Assembly: GCA_024280095.1 (NCBI GenBank)
Contig: JAJRQU010000050.1
Coordinates: 1-35,852, forward strand
Direction of reading: 5' to 3'
DNA: 35,852 bases
From: Alphaproteobacteria bacterium
GTDB lineage: Bacteria > Pseudomonadota > Alphaproteobacteria > Sphingomonadales > Emcibacteraceae
The notes under the pieces are model-generated. The model made no database searches, was not told where the DNA came from, and was given only the letters and a program-made list of their open reading frames with translations. A program made the translations under genes and the position numbers. Of the stretch, positions 9,800 through 22,182 are shown in pieces (positions within the stretch are counted from its first letter, which is position 1; each line of letters opens with the position of its first letter).

Positions 9800-10831
9800 A
9801 TGAAGCAGGCGGGGACAGCATTTTTTTGGACCTATAGAAAAGAGGCCCTGTCGCTGGCGGGTCTTTTCCTCTTGGGAATGGGGTTTGGGGCCACATGGAT
9901 TTTCTACGATAATAATTTCAAAAATACGTCAAAAACGGAGACGTCTCTGGCTTTTGAAGAAGGCCATAATATTATTGAGGTTGAAATTTCTGATACTATC
10001 CCTGAAAATATCCCTGAAGATTTAGGCTATCCCTCTGAAAAAAAGCAAAAGATGCCCCCTGATATTACGGAAATGTGGAAATCAAATGCGGTAAAGGTCG
10101 CCGGCCATGTGGGGGGCAAACCTCAGGTTACGATCGTTATTGATGACCTGGGGGTGGTCAAAAAGTTGACTTTGGGGATCATCGGTTTAGAAGGCCCCCT
10201 GACGTTGTCTTTTTTGCCTTATGGCAAGAATTTAAGAGAAATAACGCGGTTAGCGGCAAGCAATGGTCATGAATTGATGGTGCATCTGCCCATGGAACCA
10301 CAGGGGGATAAAAATCCCGGGCCCCATGCCTTACGTGTCGCCGCGACAGACGGGAAAAATCTGCAAGATCTGTATTTTAACCTGTCACAGTTCGAGGGCT
10401 ATGTGGGACTGAATAATCATATGGGCAGCGCCTTTACTGAGGATAGGGCAGGCTTGAACATCATATTGGATGAGGTGAAGAGGCGAGGGTTGTTAGTATT
10501 AGATTCGCGTACATCGCGAAGGTCTCTATTGGCTGAATTGGCAACGGATAAGAATATCCCCAATATGACCAGGGATTTTTTCCTCGATAATGTGCAGGAT
10601 GTGGATTATATATTGGGGCAGCTCGGTAAACTTGAGGAAATGGCTAAGAAAAGGGGGCATGCCATTGCCATTGGTCACCCCTATAAGGAAACCATAGAAG
10701 CCTTGACGGTATGGCGGGCCACGTTAAAAGAAAAGGGCATTGTCCTTGTGCCTTTGTCCCATATCATGAAAAAGAAATATGATAAAATTCTTTTGGCAAA
10801 GGGTAAACAACAAGCCCAGCCATCGCATTGA
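9800..10831 (+). CDS. Divergent polysaccharide deacetylase family protein (YibQ-like)
   Basis: The product has an N-terminal membrane anchor (ALSLAGLFLLGMGFGATWIFY), a variable linker rich in acidic residues and a C-terminal divergent polysaccharide deacetylase domain. Its typical blocks are visible: VTIVIDDLGVV, LTLSFLPYG, HELMVHLPMEP, GYVGLNNHMGSAFT, VLDSRTS and HAIAIGHPYKETIEAL. Members are periplasmic proteins of unclear substrate, often linked to envelope maintenance. I prefer ATG 9800 (MKQAGTAFFW, about 343 residues) over the TTG at 9785 used by the ORF track. Neither has a clear ribosome site. It is divergent from parE with about 150 bp between them. Confidence 0.85.
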   Translation: MKQAGTAFFWTYRKEALSLAGLFLLGMGFGATWIFYDNNFKNTSKTETSLAFEEGHNIIEVEISDTIPENIPEDLGYPSEKKQKMPPDITEMWKSNAVKVAGHVGGKPQVTIVIDDLGVVKKLTLGIIGLEGPLTLSFLPYGKNLREITRLAASNGHELMVHLPMEPQGDKNPGPHALRVAATDGKNLQDLYFNLSQFEGYVGLNNHMGSAFTEDRAGLNIILDEVKRRGLLVLDSRTSRRSLLAELATDKNIPNMTRDFFLDNVQDVDYILGQLGKLEEMAKKRGHAIAIGHPYKETIEALTVWRATLKEKGIVLVPLSHIMKKKYDKILLAKGKQQAQPSH

Positions 10832-10940
10832 TTTCCATTATCCACCAGACACGCATTAGAATTTAAATTTCGCAAGTGACCCATTTCCCGCCCCAAGCGC
10901 AAGCCTGAAGGGAAAAACCGGAAGGCGCATAGCGCCGACC

Positions 10941-11083
10941 TAGCGACCAAGCGGGAGCGCAGCCCCTAGCGGCGCTTGAGCGTAATCCAAATAAACAGGA
11001 GCCCTTGCGACTTAGCGACCAAGCGGGAGCGCAGCCCCTAGCGGCGCTTGAGCGTAATCCAAAAAATCAGAGCGTAATCCAAA
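10941..11083. repeat. 51-bp direct repeat with internal dyads, plus a partial third copy
   Basis: TAGCGACCAAGCGGGAGCGC... through ...CTTGAGCGTAATCCAAA occurs identically at 10941-10991 and 11013-11063. A short third piece (AGAGCGTAATCCAAA) lies at 11069-11083. Each full copy can fold through AAGCG...CGCTT, and a related AGCGCC lies just upstream near 10930. The block is GC-rich and sits between the convergent deacetylase gene and trpE. It looks like a dispersed extragenic palindromic-type repeat and may double as a transcription stop. Whether other copies exist elsewhere cannot be seen from this window. Confidence 0.85.
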
Positions 11084-11092
11084 GAAAATAAT

Positions 11093-12619
11093 TTATTGTA
11101 TTTCAGGTATGCCGGAAAATCTGATGGCTTCTTCTGCGGCGCGGAATTGGGCGCGGGCTTTGGCTTGGCATTCGGCATATTCTGATTCTGGGTCGCTATC
11201 GGCAACAATACCTGCGCCGGCCTGAACATGCATCACATTGTCTTTTACGATAGCTGTCCGAAGAACAATACAGGTATCCATACTGCCATCTGCAGAAAAA
11301 TAGCCCACAGCACCGGCGTATATGCCGCGCTTGTCTATTTCCATTTCATCGATAATTTCCATGGCGCGGACTTTGGGGGCACCGCTGACGGTTCCGGCAG
11401 GAAAACCCGCAGCAAAGGCTTGAAGCGGCCCATATTCCGGTTTTATTTCGCCGCGAACTTCTGATACGATATGCATCACATGGGAATAAAATTCGATGAT
11501 TTTATTTTGGGTAGGCTTAACCGTTCCGGTCTTTGCGACTTTGCCCACGTCATTACGGCCCAGATCAAGCAGCATAAGATGCTCTGCAAGCTCTTTCGGG
11601 TCGGCAAGCAGGTCTTGTGCCAAACGCTGATCTTCTTCGGGCGTCGCGCCCCTTAGGCGGGTACCTGCAATGGGCCTGACCGTGATTTCACCATCCCGAA
11701 GGCGCACCAAAATCTCTGGGCTGGAGCCAATGACAGAGAAATCGCCAAATTTTAAATAAAACAGAAAAGGCGAAGGATTGGTTCTTCTCAGCGCGCGGTA
11801 AAGAGAGAAAGGCGGCAAGGTAAAGGGGGCTGTAAAACGTTGGGAGAGAACGACCTGAAAAATATCTCCGGCTTTGATATATTCTTTGGCTTTTTTGACC
11901 ATGGCCAAATATGTTTCTTTTGGCGTATTGGATATGGGGTCTTCCATCTTTAGAAGATCATGAGACATTTTTTTTGAGCCAGTGAGAGATTGGGATAGCG
12001 CATATTCAATCTCTGCTATCCTCATCTCTGCGTGGGCATAGGCCGCTTTTGCCGTTATTTTCTTTTTGGGCCGAACGGGTGTTACAATGGTCAACAGGTC
12101 GGTTACAGAATCGAAAACCACCATAATGGTTGGCCGCAGGAACATGGCATCCGGAATGCCAAGGTCATCTGGCTTTGCGGGACCCAGTTTTTCCATAAGG
12201 CGAACGATGTCATATCCCATGTAGCCTATTAGGCCCGCCGCTGAGGGCGGCATGCCAGCCGGCAGGTCAATAAGTGATTCATCGAGCAAATCCGCCAGAT
12301 TGTCCAATGCGCCTTTATCTTGAGGAGAATATGCAGTTTCGTCACGGGCCGCTGTTAAGGCAGATCGGTTAATCTCTGATTTATCCCCCACGCAGCGCCA
12401 TATGATGTCTGGTTTTAACCCAATGAATGTATAGCGCCCGCGAATGGCGCCGCCTTCGACAGATTCGAGCAGGCAACTGTATTCTTCTTCATTGGCGCTC
12501 AGTTTCATAAAAGCGGAAATCGAGGTCTCTAAGTCGGCGACTAATGTTGTCCAGACTATCTGAGGTTTATTACTTTCATATTGCGCCTTGAATGTCCCGA
12601 AATCTGGTGAAACAGACAT
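11093..12619 (-). CDS. trpE: Anthranilate synthase component I
   Basis: TrpE converts chorismate to anthranilate, with ammonia supplied by TrpG, in the first step of tryptophan synthesis. The 508-residue protein has the N-terminal tryptophan-sensing motif (LLESVEGGAIRGRYTFIG) and the C-terminal chorismate-binding domain (SPFLFYLKFGDFSVIGSSPEILVR, PIAGTRLRGATPEEDQ, LLDLGRNDVGKVA, FPAGTVSGAPKVRAMEIID). The LLES motif suggests feedback inhibition by tryptophan. Its ATG overlaps the ppiD stop by one base (TAATG), so translation is coupled. Downstream there is no trpG, only repeats and a convergent gene, which is unusual because many alphaproteobacteria continue with trpG-trpD-trpC. Confidence 0.95.
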   Translation of the reverse strand: MSVSPDFGTFKAQYESNKPQIVWTTLVADLETSISAFMKLSANEEEYSCLLESVEGGAIRGRYTFIGLKPDIIWRCVGDKSEINRSALTAARDETAYSPQDKGALDNLADLLDESLIDLPAGMPPSAAGLIGYMGYDIVRLMEKLGPAKPDDLGIPDAMFLRPTIMVVFDSVTDLLTIVTPVRPKKKITAKAAYAHAEMRIAEIEYALSQSLTGSKKMSHDLLKMEDPISNTPKETYLAMVKKAKEYIKAGDIFQVVLSQRFTAPFTLPPFSLYRALRRTNPSPFLFYLKFGDFSVIGSSPEILVRLRDGEITVRPIAGTRLRGATPEEDQRLAQDLLADPKELAEHLMLLDLGRNDVGKVAKTGTVKPTQNKIIEFYSHVMHIVSEVRGEIKPEYGPLQAFAAGFPAGTVSGAPKVRAMEIIDEMEIDKRGIYAGAVGYFSADGSMDTCIVLRTAIVKDNVMHVQAGAGIVADSDPESEYAECQAKARAQFRAAEEAIRFSGIPEIQ

Positions 12620-14529
12620 TATTGCTCCCGAGAGTCCAGTTGATCATGAACCGCATTGACGGCCCGTTCGTTGATGATTACAGGAAGGCTCACCTCTAGA
12701 TAACGCCAGTAATTGGACAATGTGCGCTGTTGATATTCCTGCGTCAATAATTGTTTCAGCTGAGCAGACTGCGCGGCTGTCATAGGGGCGTCTGGATGAT
12801 TGCGTGATACCAGTTTGATTATCACGAAACCATTATTATCTGCTGCCGGCATAATTCTTGCGCGGCCGATATCCAGTTGAAATATACTATCTTGCAAGGC
12901 CCGGGTGACTTTTCTCGTTTGATCATTGCGCGCCAAAGTTACCGAAGTATAGCCCATACTGCCATCAGTGGTTGCAAGATCTGCAAGAGATTCGCCGTCC
13001 TGCGCCTTGGTCAATATTTCATTGGCTTGCTCTCGCGCCAGTCTTTTGCGGGTATCTGCCATCCACATATCATAAACACTTGTCCTGATTTCCTCAAAGG
13101 GGCGTAGGGCAACTTCTGTGATACGATCAACCACAACAAGGAAATATTCGCCGTCGCCCATTTCTTCCAATAATGGCTCATCCCCCTCCAGTGTTTCAAA
13201 AGCACTGGCCAGAAATATGGGGTCACTGGGAATGTTGGGCAGAAGGTCACCTTTTGAATTATAGCCCTTGGCATCAATATTCAAGGCCACATTCAGCTTA
13301 AGGTTCAGATTAGCGGCAATATCAGCTAAAGAACCACCAGCGGCCAATTCATCATTTATAAGCTCTGATTTGGTATAGAGAAGGTCAATCGCTTTCTCAG
13401 TTTTCAGATGATCTTCAGCCTCTTGCCGTAAGTTGGCCTTTGTAGCCGTTGGGGCAGAAATCTTTGTGATGTTGAAAATCCGCCAACCAAAGTCCGTTTC
13501 CACTGGGGCGGTATAAGCCCCCTGATCTGCGGCAAATATACTATCAGCGGCAGAGGTGCCATATAAATCAAGGGCATCCTGATGGGAGTTTCCGATAACA
13601 GTGGCATCCTCGATAGTTGATCCTGTTGCGGCAATTATTTCATCAAATGTCTTGCCGGCATTTAAGTCTGCATATGCTTTGTCAGCGGCTTCCTTATCAT
13701 CAAAAAGAAGCTGTTCGAAATCCCGTTGTTCATTTTCAACAGATGCTTTGGCGGCGGCGCCCATAGCTTCATCAATTTCAGCGTCGGTAACGGTGATGTC
13801 GCTGACAAAATTCTTGATAGATAACGTGATAAAACGAATGTCACGATATTCAGGGGCCATATAGTTTGCCCTATTGTTACTATAATATTGTTCCAGATCA
13901 GATTCATTTGGTTCTGAGATATTAGCAATGGAAAAGGCCGGGATGGTCAGAATTTCAGCGGTTCTTTCTTCGTTTAAAAATTTTATAAAGGTTTTTTCTA
14001 CTGCATTTGGCACTGAAATTGCGCTGACGAGAGATGTCATCAGATACTGCCGCTCCAAGTCCTTGCGCAATATCTCTTCAAATTCTCCAGATGTATATCC
14101 ACGATATCCGGCGAGGCTTTCAAAAGTGTCTATACTAAATTCACCGAGCGTATTTTGGAAGGATTCAACGCCCATAATGAAATCACGAAGTTGGGCATCG
14201 GTAACCCGAATGCCTATGGTATGTGCGGCATATGCAAATGTTTTATTCTGCACCAGATCAGTGACCCATTTTCTTGACAGGCCTTGGTCGATGACCATTT
14301 CACGGGTGATTTTGCCGTTTGATTGTTGCTGTATCTCGGAAAATTTATTTTGAAATTCCCGTGCATATTCATTGAGGGTCAGCTTATCGTCACCGATTTC
14401 GGCAACTTTACTGCCCGCGCCGCCCAAGATGTCGCCGCCGATACCCCAAAGGGCAAAGCTGGCGATTAATAATCCAAGCAATGCCGTCGCGAAATAAGAG
14501 GTAAGGCCGTTTCTGAAAAACTGTAACAT
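12619..14529 (-). CDS. PpiD-like membrane-anchored periplasmic foldase (SurA_N family)
   Basis: The 636-residue protein begins with a short cytoplasmic stretch and one membrane segment (SYFATALLGLLIASFALWGIGG). A SurA-like chaperone domain (IGDDKLTLNEYAREFQNKFSEIQ...) follows, then a region where the parvulin-type peptidyl-prolyl isomerase domain belongs (roughly residues 240-380) and a C-terminal chaperone part. This is the PpiD arrangement: a foldase attached to the inner membrane that meets proteins leaving the Sec channel. Parvulin active-site residues are not clearly conserved to my eye, so catalytic activity is uncertain. It is the first gene before trpE and divergent from tpiA. Confidence 0.85.
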   Translation of the reverse strand: MLQFFRNGLTSYFATALLGLLIASFALWGIGGDILGGAGSKVAEIGDDKLTLNEYAREFQNKFSEIQQQSNGKITREMVIDQGLSRKWVTDLVQNKTFAYAAHTIGIRVTDAQLRDFIMGVESFQNTLGEFSIDTFESLAGYRGYTSGEFEEILRKDLERQYLMTSLVSAISVPNAVEKTFIKFLNEERTAEILTIPAFSIANISEPNESDLEQYYSNNRANYMAPEYRDIRFITLSIKNFVSDITVTDAEIDEAMGAAAKASVENEQRDFEQLLFDDKEAADKAYADLNAGKTFDEIIAATGSTIEDATVIGNSHQDALDLYGTSAADSIFAADQGAYTAPVETDFGWRIFNITKISAPTATKANLRQEAEDHLKTEKAIDLLYTKSELINDELAAGGSLADIAANLNLKLNVALNIDAKGYNSKGDLLPNIPSDPIFLASAFETLEGDEPLLEEMGDGEYFLVVVDRITEVALRPFEEIRTSVYDMWMADTRKRLAREQANEILTKAQDGESLADLATTDGSMGYTSVTLARNDQTRKVTRALQDSIFQLDIGRARIMPAADNNGFVIIKLVSRNHPDAPMTAAQSAQLKQLLTQEYQQRTLSNYWRYLEVSLPVIINERAVNAVHDQLDSREQ

Positions 14530-14788
14530 TTATATAAGCACCTGTGTTTTATCGTTATTGGTAGAATTCTCAATATAGCATCTGAGCGGAATCACAAAAA
14601 TTGGTCGCATAATAGGGGGCTGTAAGGGCCATCGCAACCACAAAAAGATATGGGGCGGCGGTTTAAAAAAGTTTGTCTGTCTTTTCCATCACGGAAAGTT
14701 AAGAAAATGCCCTGTATTTTTTGGCGCGTTTCTGATAATCAACAGGGTGACGCTATATGGTATTGAAATTCAAATTTGAGGAAAACAC

Positions 14789-15529
14789 ATGACAGCACCT
14801 AAAGCCCTTGTTGCGGGTAACTGGAAAATGAACGGTTTGACAGCAAGTAAAAAGGAAATCGAAAAGCTGCAGAGTATGATTTCTGAAAATGGGGCCAATT
14901 GTGATGTTTTAATCTGCCCGCCTGCGACAATCATTGGTTTGCTGTCTGGGAAGGGCGTTGAGATTGGCGCTCAGGATTGCCATATGAATATAAGCGGTGC
15001 CCATACCGGCGATATTTCTGCGCTCATGCTGAAAGATCTTGGTTGCCATTATGTCATGGTGGGCCATTCTGAACGCCGCAGCGATCACGGGGAGTCAAAT
15101 GATATGGTGAAGTCCAAGGCAATTGCCGCGCAGCAGCAGGGCCTCGCGGCCATCATATGCGTTGGGGAAAGCGATGCCGAGCGGGAAAATGGTGAAACAT
15201 TGGATGTGGTGACAGCACAAATTAAAGGATCTATTCCTGAAGATGCCATAGTTAAAAATACCGTGATTGCTTATGAGCCTGTCTGGGCAATAGGGACAGG
15301 AAAAACGCCGACTGCGGATGATGTCGCAGAAGTACATATGGTTATTCGGAATTTACTGATGGATCGTTTCGGGGATGAGGGCGAGATGGTACGTATATTA
15401 TATGGTGGTTCTGTCAAGGCGTCTAATGCCCATGAGCTCATGTCTGTTCTTAATGTGAATGGGGCATTGGTTGGAGGAGCAAGCCTGAAAGCAGAAGATT
15501 TTTATGGTATTATTGCCACTTATCAATAG
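14789..15529 (+). CDS. tpiA: Triosephosphate isomerase
   Basis: TpiA interconverts dihydroxyacetone phosphate and glyceraldehyde 3-phosphate in glycolysis. The 246-residue product has every active-site element: GNWKMNG (Asn11, Lys13), MVGHSERR (His93), [15 protein letters not shown] (Glu163, followed by the flexible loop 6), LYGGSVK and ALVGGASLK for phosphate binding. Length is standard. The ATG at 14789 has a GAGGAAAA ribosome site. It begins a plus-strand run of growth genes: secG, pyrG, eno. The 259 bp before it, shared with the divergent ppiD-like gene, must hold promoters for both, but I see no confident boxes. Confidence 0.97.
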   Translation: MTAPKALVAGNWKMNGLTASKKEIEKLQSMISENGANCDVLICPPATIIGLLSGKGVEIGAQDCHMNISGAHTGDISALMLKDLGCHYVMVGHSERRSDHGESNDMVKSKAIAAQQQGLAAIICVGESDAERENGETLDVVTAQIKGSIPEDAIVKNTVIAYEPVWAIGTGKTPTADDVAEVHMVIRNLLMDRFGDEGEMVRILYGGSVKASNAHELMSVLNVNGALVGGASLKAEDFYGIIATYQ

Positions 15530-15652
15530 GGGGGAATTTCAATAGGGGGGCATTTTCTGTTCAATATACATTTTACGCTAGCCATATGAAACAGATTAGA
15601 GTAAAAGCCATTTAAATCAATTATTAATACAGATAATAAAAGAGTTTGAGAT

Positions 15653-15976
15653 ATGCAAGAGATCGTTCTTGTTGTTCATTTAATTTTGACAATTAGCCTT
15701 GTGATACTGGTGCTTATTCAGAAGTCCTCAGGCGGCGCGCTTGGAATCGGCGGCGGCGGCGGTGGGCAGGGCGGCATGATGGCTGGCCGTAGTTCGGCTA
15801 CTTTTCTAACCCGTGTTACGACATATATTGCCGTAGGATTTTTTGTTACGAGCCTGGGCCTTGCGGTTATTGCCAAGCAACAGACTGCGGATAGTTCGGT
15901 GTTTGATGTTGACAAAAAAACCATTGAACAGACGATACCAGAAGATAAAACAGAACCTGTTATTCCGGATTCTTAA
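15653..15976 (+). CDS. secG: Preprotein translocase subunit SecG
   Basis: SecG is the small membrane partner of SecY and SecE in the Sec channel. The 107-residue protein has two membrane helices (IVLVVHLILTISLVILVLIQ and TYIAVGFFVTSLGLAVIAK) around a glycine-rich cytoplasmic loop (SSGGALGIGGGGGGQGG) that is diagnostic of the family. An acidic C-terminal tail (IPEDKTEPVIPDS) follows. It lies between tpiA and pyrG, its usual place in this class. The 123 bp upstream contain two copies of AATAGGGGGG just after tpiA but no clear terminator, so it may share the tpiA transcript. Confidence 0.95.
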   Translation: MQEIVLVVHLILTISLVILVLIQKSSGGALGIGGGGGGQGGMMAGRSSATFLTRVTTYIAVGFFVTSLGLAVIAKQQTADSSVFDVDKKTIEQTIPEDKTEPVIPDS

Positions 15977-15997
15977 TAAAGTAATTTAGCCTAGTAA

Positions 15998-17752
<1,755 letters not shown>

Positions 17753-17766
17753 AATATAATCTATAG

Positions 17767-19050
<1,284 letters not shown>

Positions 19051-19075
19051 ATGATATTCTGATATCAGGATTTTT

Positions 19076-19102
19076 AAGGCGGTCATCCTTATTGGCCGCC
19101 TT
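19076..19102 (+). terminator. Hairpin after eno, weak terminator candidate
   Basis: AAGGCGG (19076-19082) pairs with CCGCCTT (19096-19102) around a 13-nt loop, 25 bp after the eno stop. It lacks a T run on the plus-strand side (TTACCTG follows), so it may attenuate rather than end transcription before ftsB. Confidence 0.35.
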
Positions 19103-19226
19103 ACCTGTATGCGCCATAAAATAGGCTACCACTATATATGGTATGGATGGTTAGTGGCTTGACTCTAAAAGAAAAAATATAAAGAAAAATCTTGACCGCG
19201 CGAATCAGGTGTGATTCTCTATAGGT

Positions 19227-19526
19227 ATGACCAATATAAGAGACATACAAAATAGATTTCAAAAAATGATCATTCCGATGATTTTTGCCATGATCATTGT
19301 CTATTTCTTTATCCACGGTATGCGCAGCATGCAGGTCAAGGCAAATCTGATTGAGGAAATTTCTGTCCTGGAGCAGGAGTATAATCTTGTGCATGAACGT
19401 AAGGTTGATATTGAAAGCCACGTTACTCTTTTGCAGCCAGATAATGTAGATCCTGATTTTCTGGATGAGAAATCCAGAGAAATACTTGGCCTTATGCACA
19501 AAGATGAAGTGATCCTTCTTCGATAA
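19227..19526 (+). CDS. ftsB: Septum formation initiator, FtsB/DivIC family
   Basis: FtsB is a small bitopic division protein that forms a coiled coil with FtsL and joins FtsQ at the septum. The 99-residue product has one membrane helix (MIIPMIFAMIIVYFFIHGM) followed by a heptad-like stretch (KANLIEEISVLEQEYNLVHERKVDIESHVTLL) and the acidic tail typical of alphaproteobacterial members (VDPDFLDEKSREILGLMHKDEVI). Position between eno and pdhA is the common one in this class. Assignment rests on topology, context and this tail. Confidence 0.88.
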   Translation: MTNIRDIQNRFQKMIIPMIFAMIIVYFFIHGMRSMQVKANLIEEISVLEQEYNLVHERKVDIESHVTLLQPDNVDPDFLDEKSREILGLMHKDEVILLR

Positions 19527-19565
19527 AAATAATATTTATTGTTCTGTTCCAATATTATAGTTTCT

Positions 19566-19581
19566 TTTCAACGTGTTGAAA
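19566..19581. promoter_or_regulatory. Perfect 7-bp inverted repeat upstream of pdhA, possible operator
   Basis: TTTCAAC-GT-GTTGAAA lies in the 198-bp AT-rich gap between ftsB and pdhA, about 145 bp before the pdhA start. It does not match the enterobacterial PdhR site. It could be a regulator site or the base of a terminator after ftsB, but it has no T run directly after it. Confidence 0.3.
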
Positions 19582-19724
19582 TCCCGATTAATCAAAATCC
19601 AGTTAATTTAAATTTTTTCTTGTATTTCAAAGACTTTTCATCATTATTTAGTAAATTTTATAGATAGTCTGCATGAGTAAGTAGGATTAATATTATCTTC
19701 AATGAGCAAGATGGGCTGATAGAT

Positions 19725-20789
19725 ATGGCTAAAAAACCAACCACAAAAAAAAACACCCCTAAAAAAATTACGAAAGGCGGCAAGGTTGCGGCGCGGCGCA
19801 GGCCCGTAAAACCAAAGGCTTTAAAAGCGACCTCAGATGAGCTGAAAGACTTTTATCGTGAAATGCTCATGATGCGCCGGTTTGAAGAAAAAGCCGGGCA
19901 AATGTACGGCATGGGCTTAATTGGCGGTTTTTGTCATTTATACATCGGACAGGAAGCCGTTGTGACCGGCATTCAATCAACGCTTAAAGCCGGGGATACT
20001 ATTTTAACCAGTTACCGCGATCATGCCCATATGCTGGCTTGCAAAATTGATCCCAAAGTCATCATGGCAGAATTGACCGGACGCGAAACCGGAATATCAA
20101 AGGGTAAGGGCGGTTCCATGCATATGTTTAGCGTGGAACATGGTTTTTACGGCGGACATGGTATTGTTGCCGCTCAGGTGCCTATTGGCGCTGGCCTTGG
20201 CTTTGCCCATAAATATCGGGGAACAGATAATGTATCGGTCGTATATTTTGGCGACGGCGCCGCTAATCAGGGACAGATTTATGAAACGTTTAATATGGCG
20301 GAACTCTGGAGCCTGCCGGTTGTTTTTGTCATTGAAAATAATCAATATGCCATGGGAACTGCTGTCAGGCGCGCGTCATCAGAAACCGAACTTCATAAAC
20401 GCGGCGAGAGTTTCCGCATTCCGGGCGAAGCGGTTGATGGTATGGATGTTCTTGCCGTTCGGGAAGCGGCCGCGCGGGCCGTTGAATGGTGCCGGGCCGG
20501 GAATGGCCCCATGTTGCTTGAAATGAATACTTATCGCTACCGGGGACATTCCATGTCTGATCCGGCGAAATATCGCTCTAAAGAAGAAGTCCAGAAGATG
20601 CGGGCGGAGCATGACCCTATTGATCAGGTGAAACAGCGGCTTTTGGAGGGAAAAATCATGACCGAGGATGAGATGAAAATAATAGATAAAGAAATTAAAG
20701 CCATTGTCGCCGAAGCCGCCCAATTTGCCCAAGACAGTGCAGAGCCGGCGCCCCATGAACTTTACACCGATGTTTTAGTCGCAGAATAG
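19725..20789 (+). CDS. pdhA: Pyruvate dehydrogenase E1 component, alpha subunit
   Basis: PdhA and PdhB form the thiamine-diphosphate E1 that decarboxylates pyruvate and loads the acetyl group onto lipoyl domains. The 354-residue protein has the E1-alpha core ([37 protein letters not shown]), the [10 protein letters not shown] active-site loop and the ThDP/Mg motif from about residue 174 ([31 protein letters not shown]). The first 35 residues are very rich in Lys, Arg and Thr, a disordered extension before the E1 fold. It heads a six-gene run with gaps of 0-14 bp or short overlaps. Confidence 0.97.
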   Translation: MAKKPTTKKNTPKKITKGGKVAARRRPVKPKALKATSDELKDFYREMLMMRRFEEKAGQMYGMGLIGGFCHLYIGQEAVVTGIQSTLKAGDTILTSYRDHAHMLACKIDPKVIMAELTGRETGISKGKGGSMHMFSVEHGFYGGHGIVAAQVPIGAGLGFAHKYRGTDNVSVVYFGDGAANQGQIYETFNMAELWSLPVVFVIENNQYAMGTAVRRASSETELHKRGESFRIPGEAVDGMDVLAVREAAARAVEWCRAGNGPMLLEMNTYRYRGHSMSDPAKYRSKEEVQKMRAEHDPIDQVKQRLLEGKIMTEDEMKIIDKEIKAIVAEAAQFAQDSAEPAPHELYTDVLVAE

Positions 20790-20802
20790 AGGATTTAAGA
20801 AA

Positions 20803-22182
20803 ATGACCATAGAAATTCTGCTGCCGGCAATGTCCCCGACCATGACGGAAGGCAACATTGTCAAATGGAATGTCAAAGAAGGCGATAAAGTTGCCGCAGG
20901 CGATGTCTTGGCCGAGATTGAAACAGATAAAGCCACCATGGAACTTGAAACCGATGAAGATGGGGTTGTCGGGAGAATATTTGTCCCCGAGGCAAGCCCC
21001 GAGACAAACGAAGGCATCGCCGTGGGAACGGTCATCGCCGTTCTTTTGGAAGAAGGCGAAGATGCGTCACATATCGACACCCCATCCACCATTGAAGCTG
21101 TTCCATCTGAAAATAAAACTAAAATAGAAGCCGTTGCCGCTCCTGCAATGCAGGTCGTTACAGAAGATGACTTTCCCGAGGGAACGACATTCACGTCAAC
21201 CACCGTGCGGGAAGCTTTGCGGGATGCCATGGCAGAGGAAATGCGCCTTGATGATGATGTTTTTATCATGGGCGAAGAGGTTGCTGAATATGAAGGGGCC
21301 TATAAAGTCACTCAAGGTTTGCACGCAGAATTTGGCGACAGGCGCGTTATTGATACGCCGATCACCGAACATGGTTTTGCCGGGCTTGGGGTTGGCGCTT
21401 CGATGGCGGGATTAAGGCCGGTTGTGGAATTTATGACGTTTAATTTTGCCATGCAGGCCATAGACCATATCATCAATTCTGCGGCCAAGACAAATTATAT
21501 GTCAGGCGGGCAAATAAGATGCCCCATCGTTTTTCGCGGCCCTAATGGGGCGGCAAGCCGGGTCGGCGCGCAGCATAGTCAGAATTATGCGCCGTGGTAT
21601 GCCCATGTTCCGGGCCTGATTGTTGTATCGCCCTATAGCGCTGCCGATGCCAAGGGGTTGCTTAAATCTGCCATTAAAAACCCAAATCCTGTGGTTTTCC
21701 TTGAGAATGAAATGATTTATGGTCAGAGCTTTGATGTGCCGGATATCGCAGATTATACGGTGCCAATCGGCAAAGCCAAAGTGGTGCGACTGGGCAGTGA
21801 CGTGACGTTGGTCTCCTATTCTATCGGCGTAAAATTTTCTCTTGCGGCGGCGGAAAAACTGGCGGCAGAGGGGATCAGTGCAGAAGTTATTGATCTTCGC
21901 ACGTTGCGTCCGCTTGATATGGATACGGTGATTGCCTCGGTCAAGAAAACCAATCGGGTCGTTTGCGTGGAAGAAGGCTGGGTCAGCTGCTCCATAAGCT
22001 CGGAAATTTCGGCGCGCCTCATGGAGGATGCCTTTGATTATCTTGACGCGCCCGTCCTGCGGGTAACCAATGCGGATGTGCCGATGCCCTATGCCGCAAA
22101 TCTTGAAAAACTGGCGGTAGTTACCGATGATCAGATCGTTTTGGCGGCGAAAAAAGTCTGTTACAAAGCGGGAGACAACTAA
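20803..22182 (+). CDS. pdhB: Pyruvate dehydrogenase E1 component, beta subunit, with lipoyl domain
   Basis: The 459-residue protein is a fusion. Residues 1-80 form a biotinyl/lipoyl domain with the modified lysine in [12 protein letters not shown] (Lys43). A linker of about 50 residues rich in Glu, Ala and Pro follows, then the E1-beta fold ([73 protein letters not shown]). A lipoyl domain on E1-beta is a known alphaproteobacterial feature and gives the complex extra swinging arms. It starts 13 bp after pdhA, and its stop overlaps the pdhC start (TAATG). Confidence 0.96.
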   Translation: MTIEILLPAMSPTMTEGNIVKWNVKEGDKVAAGDVLAEIETDKATMELETDEDGVVGRIFVPEASPETNEGIAVGTVIAVLLEEGEDASHIDTPSTIEAVPSENKTKIEAVAAPAMQVVTEDDFPEGTTFTSTTVREALRDAMAEEMRLDDDVFIMGEEVAEYEGAYKVTQGLHAEFGDRRVIDTPITEHGFAGLGVGASMAGLRPVVEFMTFNFAMQAIDHIINSAAKTNYMSGGQIRCPIVFRGPNGAASRVGAQHSQNYAPWYAHVPGLIVVSPYSAADAKGLLKSAIKNPNPVVFLENEMIYGQSFDVPDIADYTVPIGKAKVVRLGSDVTLVSYSIGVKFSLAAAEKLAAEGISAEVIDLRTLRPLDMDTVIASVKKTNRVVCVEEGWVSCSISSEISARLMEDAFDYLDAPVLRVTNADVPMPYAANLEKLAVVTDDQIVLAAKKVCYKAGDN

